Shown here: piece by piece, positions 59,898-64,000 of the stretch
Numbering within the stretch: the stretch's first letter is position 1
Layout: every line of letters starts with the position of its first letter
Source: Caballeronia glebae
Lineage (GTDB): Bacteria > Pseudomonadota > Gammaproteobacteria > Burkholderiales > Burkholderiaceae
Assembly: GCF_001545035.1 (NCBI RefSeq)
Contig: NZ_FCOJ02000018.1
Span: forward strand, 61,531-125,530
Length of the DNA: 64,000 bases
Direction: 5' to 3'
Made by a program: the position numbers and the translations under genes
The notes under the pieces: generated by a model
The model's database searches: none
Seen by the model: the letters and a program-made list of their open reading frames with translations, nothing else
What the model was told of the DNA's origin: nothing

Positions 59898-60989
59898 TTG
59901 GTCCTGGAACTGGAGCGAGTCAGTGTCGTTTCTGGCGGGCAACCGTATTTGTACGACGTGGATTTGCGCCTCGTCCCAGGCGCCACCAATGTGCTTCTCG
60001 GACCCACGCAGGCCGGTAAAACCACGCTGATGCGCGTGATGGCAGGTCTGGACAGGCCGAACGAGGGCCGAGTGCTCGTCGACGGACAGAACGTGACAGG
60101 CGTCAGCGTGCGCCAGCGTAACCTCGCGATGGTCTATCAGCAGTTCATCAACTACCCGGCGATGACGGTTTTCGAAAACATCGCCTCGCCTTTGCGCCTG
60201 CAAAAGACCGAGCCTGCTGAAATCCGCCGGCGCGTGCGGGAAGTCGCAGCCAAACTGCATATCGATCATTTGCTGGAGCGGCGGCCAGGCGAACTGTCAG
60301 GCGGCCAACAGCAGCGCTGCGCGCTCGCGCGTGCACTCGTGAAGCGTACGTCGCTGGTGCTGCTCGACGAGCCGCTCGTCAATCTCGATTACAAACTGCG
60401 CGAGGAATTGCGCATGGAATTGGCTACGCTTTTCGCTGGCGGCAACACCACCGTCGTCTACGCGACTACCGAGCCTCTCGAAGCGTTACTGCTGGGCGGC
60501 TATACGGCGATCGTCGATAAAGGCCGAGTTCTGCAGTTCGGTCCCACCCTCGATGTGTATAACGCACCGGTCAACGTCGCGGCCGCGGCCATTTTCAACG
60601 ACCCGCCGATGAACATGCTGACGAGCGACTGCGGCAACGGCCGGGCGCGTCTGCCGATCGGCGTGGAGGTTCCAGTCCAGCACGGTCCCGCAGTGAACGG
60701 CGCATGCCGCATCGGCATCCGGCCGGGGAATCTGCGCCTTCAGGCGAAGGCCGCTCATGCGATCGCCGTTCCGTGCCGGCTCGAACTCGCAGAACTGAGC
60801 GGCTCCGAAACGTACCTGCACTTGCGCACGCTGACCGGCGCGGTCAACCTGGTTGCGCAGTTGCAGGGCGTGCATCAGATAGGGCTCGGCACACAGCTCG
60901 ACGTTTTCATCGACCCTCAAGAACTGTTTGTGTTCGGCGCAGAGAGCCAACTGGTGTCCAGCCCGGAGGCAGCTCATGGCGTGCATTGA
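59898..60989 (+). CDS. glpS: Glycerol ABC transporter ATPase GlpS-like (degenerate H-loop)
   Basis: 363 residues starting with TTG, with GGAGAG just upstream. Walker A is GPTQAGKTT (35-43), the signature LSGGQ (133-137) and Walker B VLLLDE-type with Glu158. The switch His after strand 8 is replaced: YATTEPLEA has Thr191 where GlpT has the VTHDQVEA His. A C-terminal MalK-like regulatory domain follows. Order and neighbours match the glpSTPQUV glycerol transporter of rhizobia and Burkholderia. Its stop lies inside the next gene (14-base overlap). Confidence 0.87.
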   Translation: MVLELERVSVVSGGQPYLYDVDLRLVPGATNVLLGPTQAGKTTLMRVMAGLDRPNEGRVLVDGQNVTGVSVRQRNLAMVYQQFINYPAMTVFENIASPLRLQKTEPAEIRRRVREVAAKLHIDHLLERRPGELSGGQQQRCALARALVKRTSLVLLDEPLVNLDYKLREELRMELATLFAGGNTTVVYATTEPLEALLLGGYTAIVDKGRVLQFGPTLDVYNAPVNVAAAAIFNDPPMNMLTSDCGNGRARLPIGVEVPVQHGPAVNGACRIGIRPGNLRLQAKAAHAIAVPCRLELAELSGSETYLHLRTLTGAVNLVAQLQGVHQIGLGTQLDVFIDPQELFVFGAESQLVSSPEAAHGVH

Positions 60990-62096
60990 GTTTAGAAATC
61001 TCGCGCACGCGTACAGACCGAGCCCCGCGACGGTCGACGACTACGCGCTTCAACCCATGAGCATGGTCTGGGACGACGGCGGCGCTTATGCGTTGCTCGG
61101 TCCATCGGGTTGCGGCAAGACGACACTGCTGAATATCGTTTCGGGGCTCGTCAAGCCGTCGGAGGGCAAGGTGTTGTTCGACGGACGCGACGTGACGGCG
61201 CTCGGCGCACGTCAGCGCAACATCGCCCAGGTATTCCAGTTTCCCGTGGTCTACGACACGATGACCGTGTTCGATAATCTCGCGTTTCCGCTGCGTAATC
61301 GCAAGTTGTCAGTCGCCGAGATCACCAAGCGCGTGCACGAAGTCGCAGATATCCTCGATATGACACGCGACCTGCCGCTCAAGGCGAGCAATCTGGCCGC
61401 CGACGCCAAGCAGAAGATCTCGCTTGGGCGCGGCCTCGTACGCAAGGACGTCGCGGCGATCCTCTTTGACGAACCGTTGACTGTGATCGACCCCGCGATG
61501 AAGTGGATGCTGCGCCGCCAGTTGAAGAAGATCCACCAGCAACTCAAGCTCACGCTTATCTACGTGACGCACGATCAGGTAGAAGCGCTGACTTTCGCCG
61601 ACGAAGTCGTGGTCATGACAAATGGCCGCATCGTTCAAAAGGGGGGAGCCGATGCGCTTTTTCTGCGGCCGGACCACGCTTTTGTTGGCTACTTCATCGG
61701 CAGCCCGGGCATGAACCTTTGTCCGATCGAGCTCGACGCCGACGGCGCAAGAATCGGCTCGCAGCGCCTGCCGCTCGACGCCGGCACGCTTGCGACGCTA
61801 CGGGGCGCGCATCAGCAGACAAACGCCGCGCTTAAACTGGGGATTCGCCCGGAGTTCGTCCGCCTCTCGCAGGAAGGAGGAGCCGGCGCGGTGCACGCGC
61901 GGGTGCTGCGCGCGCAGCAGCTCGGCAACTATCAACTGGTTACCTTGCAATGCGACGGCCATATTTTCAATGCGAGGCTCGAACCGCATTTGCGGATTGT
62001 CGACGGACCTGCCTGGCTGCATCTCGTTGCGCCTGAAACTGTGTACTTCTGCAACGACGAAAGGATCGAAACACGCGTCTCCGAAGGGACCGCGCG

Positions 62097-62100
<4 letters not shown>
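60976..62100 (+). CDS. glpT: Glycerol ABC transporter ATPase GlpT-like (degenerate signature)
   Basis: 374 residues. ATG 60976 follows GGAGG by seven bases. Walker A GPSGCGKTT (42-50), Walker B AAILFDEP with Glu166 and the H-loop YVTHDQVEA with His199 are intact, but the signature is LAADAKQKI (140-148) instead of LSGGQ. A MalK-like TOBE region forms the C-terminus. It pairs with GlpS to form an asymmetric ATPase dimer. The stop overlaps the permease start (ATGA). Confidence 0.88.
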
Positions 62101-63794
<1,694 letters not shown>

Positions 63795-63795
<1 letters not shown>

Positions 63796-63956
63796 TGTTC
63801 ACCTGGATGTACTGGACTCCCGAGGTGGCGATCTTCTTCGCCTGCATAGTCGTCATGCTGGGCGGCATGACGGTATGGGAACTGCGCTCGCCAACTCATG
63901 AACGCAAGGGCTTTCTGCCTATCGCAATGGGGCGTTCATTGTGCACCTCCTTCTGA
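63795..63956 (+). pseudogene. DUF2160 (GlpU-like) small membrane protein, frameshifted 3' end
   Basis: The frame starts MFTWMYWTPEVAIFFACIVV and continues MLGGMTVWELRSPTHERKGF, LPIAMGR, as in DUF2160 proteins of glycerol transporter operons. The family is normally about 90 residues with a second helix; here the frame ends after 53 residues in SLCTSF. Reading one base over gives FIVHLLL, close to the expected start of helix 2, but that frame soon stops as well. The gene appears frameshifted and truncated. The binding-protein gene glpV is expected downstream, outside the window. Confidence 0.6.
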
Positions 63957-64000
63957 AACCTCGATAAACATTGGGATCTGTCCTTCGACGTCGTTGCGAC

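Overview
The window looks like a chromosome or chromid segment of a high-GC betaproteobacterium of the Burkholderia/Paraburkholderia/Caballeronia group. The support is strongly GC-biased codon use, an OmpC-type porin, a phasin plus class I PHA synthase pair, many LysR, GntR and MFS genes, a ClpG/Hsp20 stress block and a rhizobial-type glycerol ABC transporter. I saw no rRNA, tRNA, CRISPR array or intact insertion sequence.

Layout. 1-7091 (+): one tightly packed operon for uptake and hydrolysis of an amide- or ring-nitrogen compound (SBP, permease, ATPase, nitrilase-fold amidase, metal amidohydrolase, M20 hydrolase, Asp/Glu/hydantoin racemase). 7092-7705: decayed DNA with pieces of an MFS gene and an antitoxin. 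7706-11598: M81 peptidase and MFS transporter, divergent from a LysR regulator. 11743-17342 (+): GntR/FCD regulator, porin, RraA-like protein, MFS and FMN 2-hydroxy-acid dehydrogenase; the same operator lies before the regulator and the porin. 17870-19689: phytanoyl-CoA dioxygenase-like gene divergent from a LysR gene. 20300-29112: stress block (PsiE, AraC, HdeD, PRC-barrel, Hsp20, ClpG disaggregase, UBP zinc finger, cysteine-less thioredoxin-reductase-like protein), resembling transmissible heat-resistance loci. 29922-31070: zinc formaldehyde/alcohol dehydrogenase.

31801-37714 (-): LysR gene and an operon of AroQ, AroE, CoA-transferase, MaoC hydratase, VOC protein and PanE-like reductase. 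The two are linked by a shared 30-bp operator, and stubs of an enoyl-CoA hydratase and an intradiol dioxygenase lie between them. 37866-38254: fused pieces of a lactonase and of dctA. 38271-44529 (-): orphan ModA-like SBP, citrate-type MFS transporter and a two-subunit ATP-citrate-lyase-like enzyme. 44849-45690: broken MFS gene. 45689-53209 (-): seven-gene operon (MFS, racemase-fold protein, CoA-transferase, HMG-CoA-lyase-like, flavin/Fe-S reductase, GlcG/HbpS, GntR). 53488-54900: bacterioferritin remnant, VapBC pair and other scraps. 55114-58527 (+): DUF3667 membrane protein, phasin and PHA synthase. 58590-59740: truncated methylmalonyl-CoA mutase. 59898-63956 (+): glycerol ABC transporter glpS-glpT-glpP-glpQ and a broken DUF2160 gene; the binding-protein gene is expected past the right edge.

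Themes. Most of the window is carboxylic-acid and nitrogen-compound catabolism built from transporter, enzyme and local-regulator modules. At least nine gene remnants lie between intact operons with no IS elements beside them, which suggests decay by small deletions. The most notable items are the ATP-citrate-lyase-like pair, the shared LysR operator, the stress block and the asymmetric glycerol ATPase pair.
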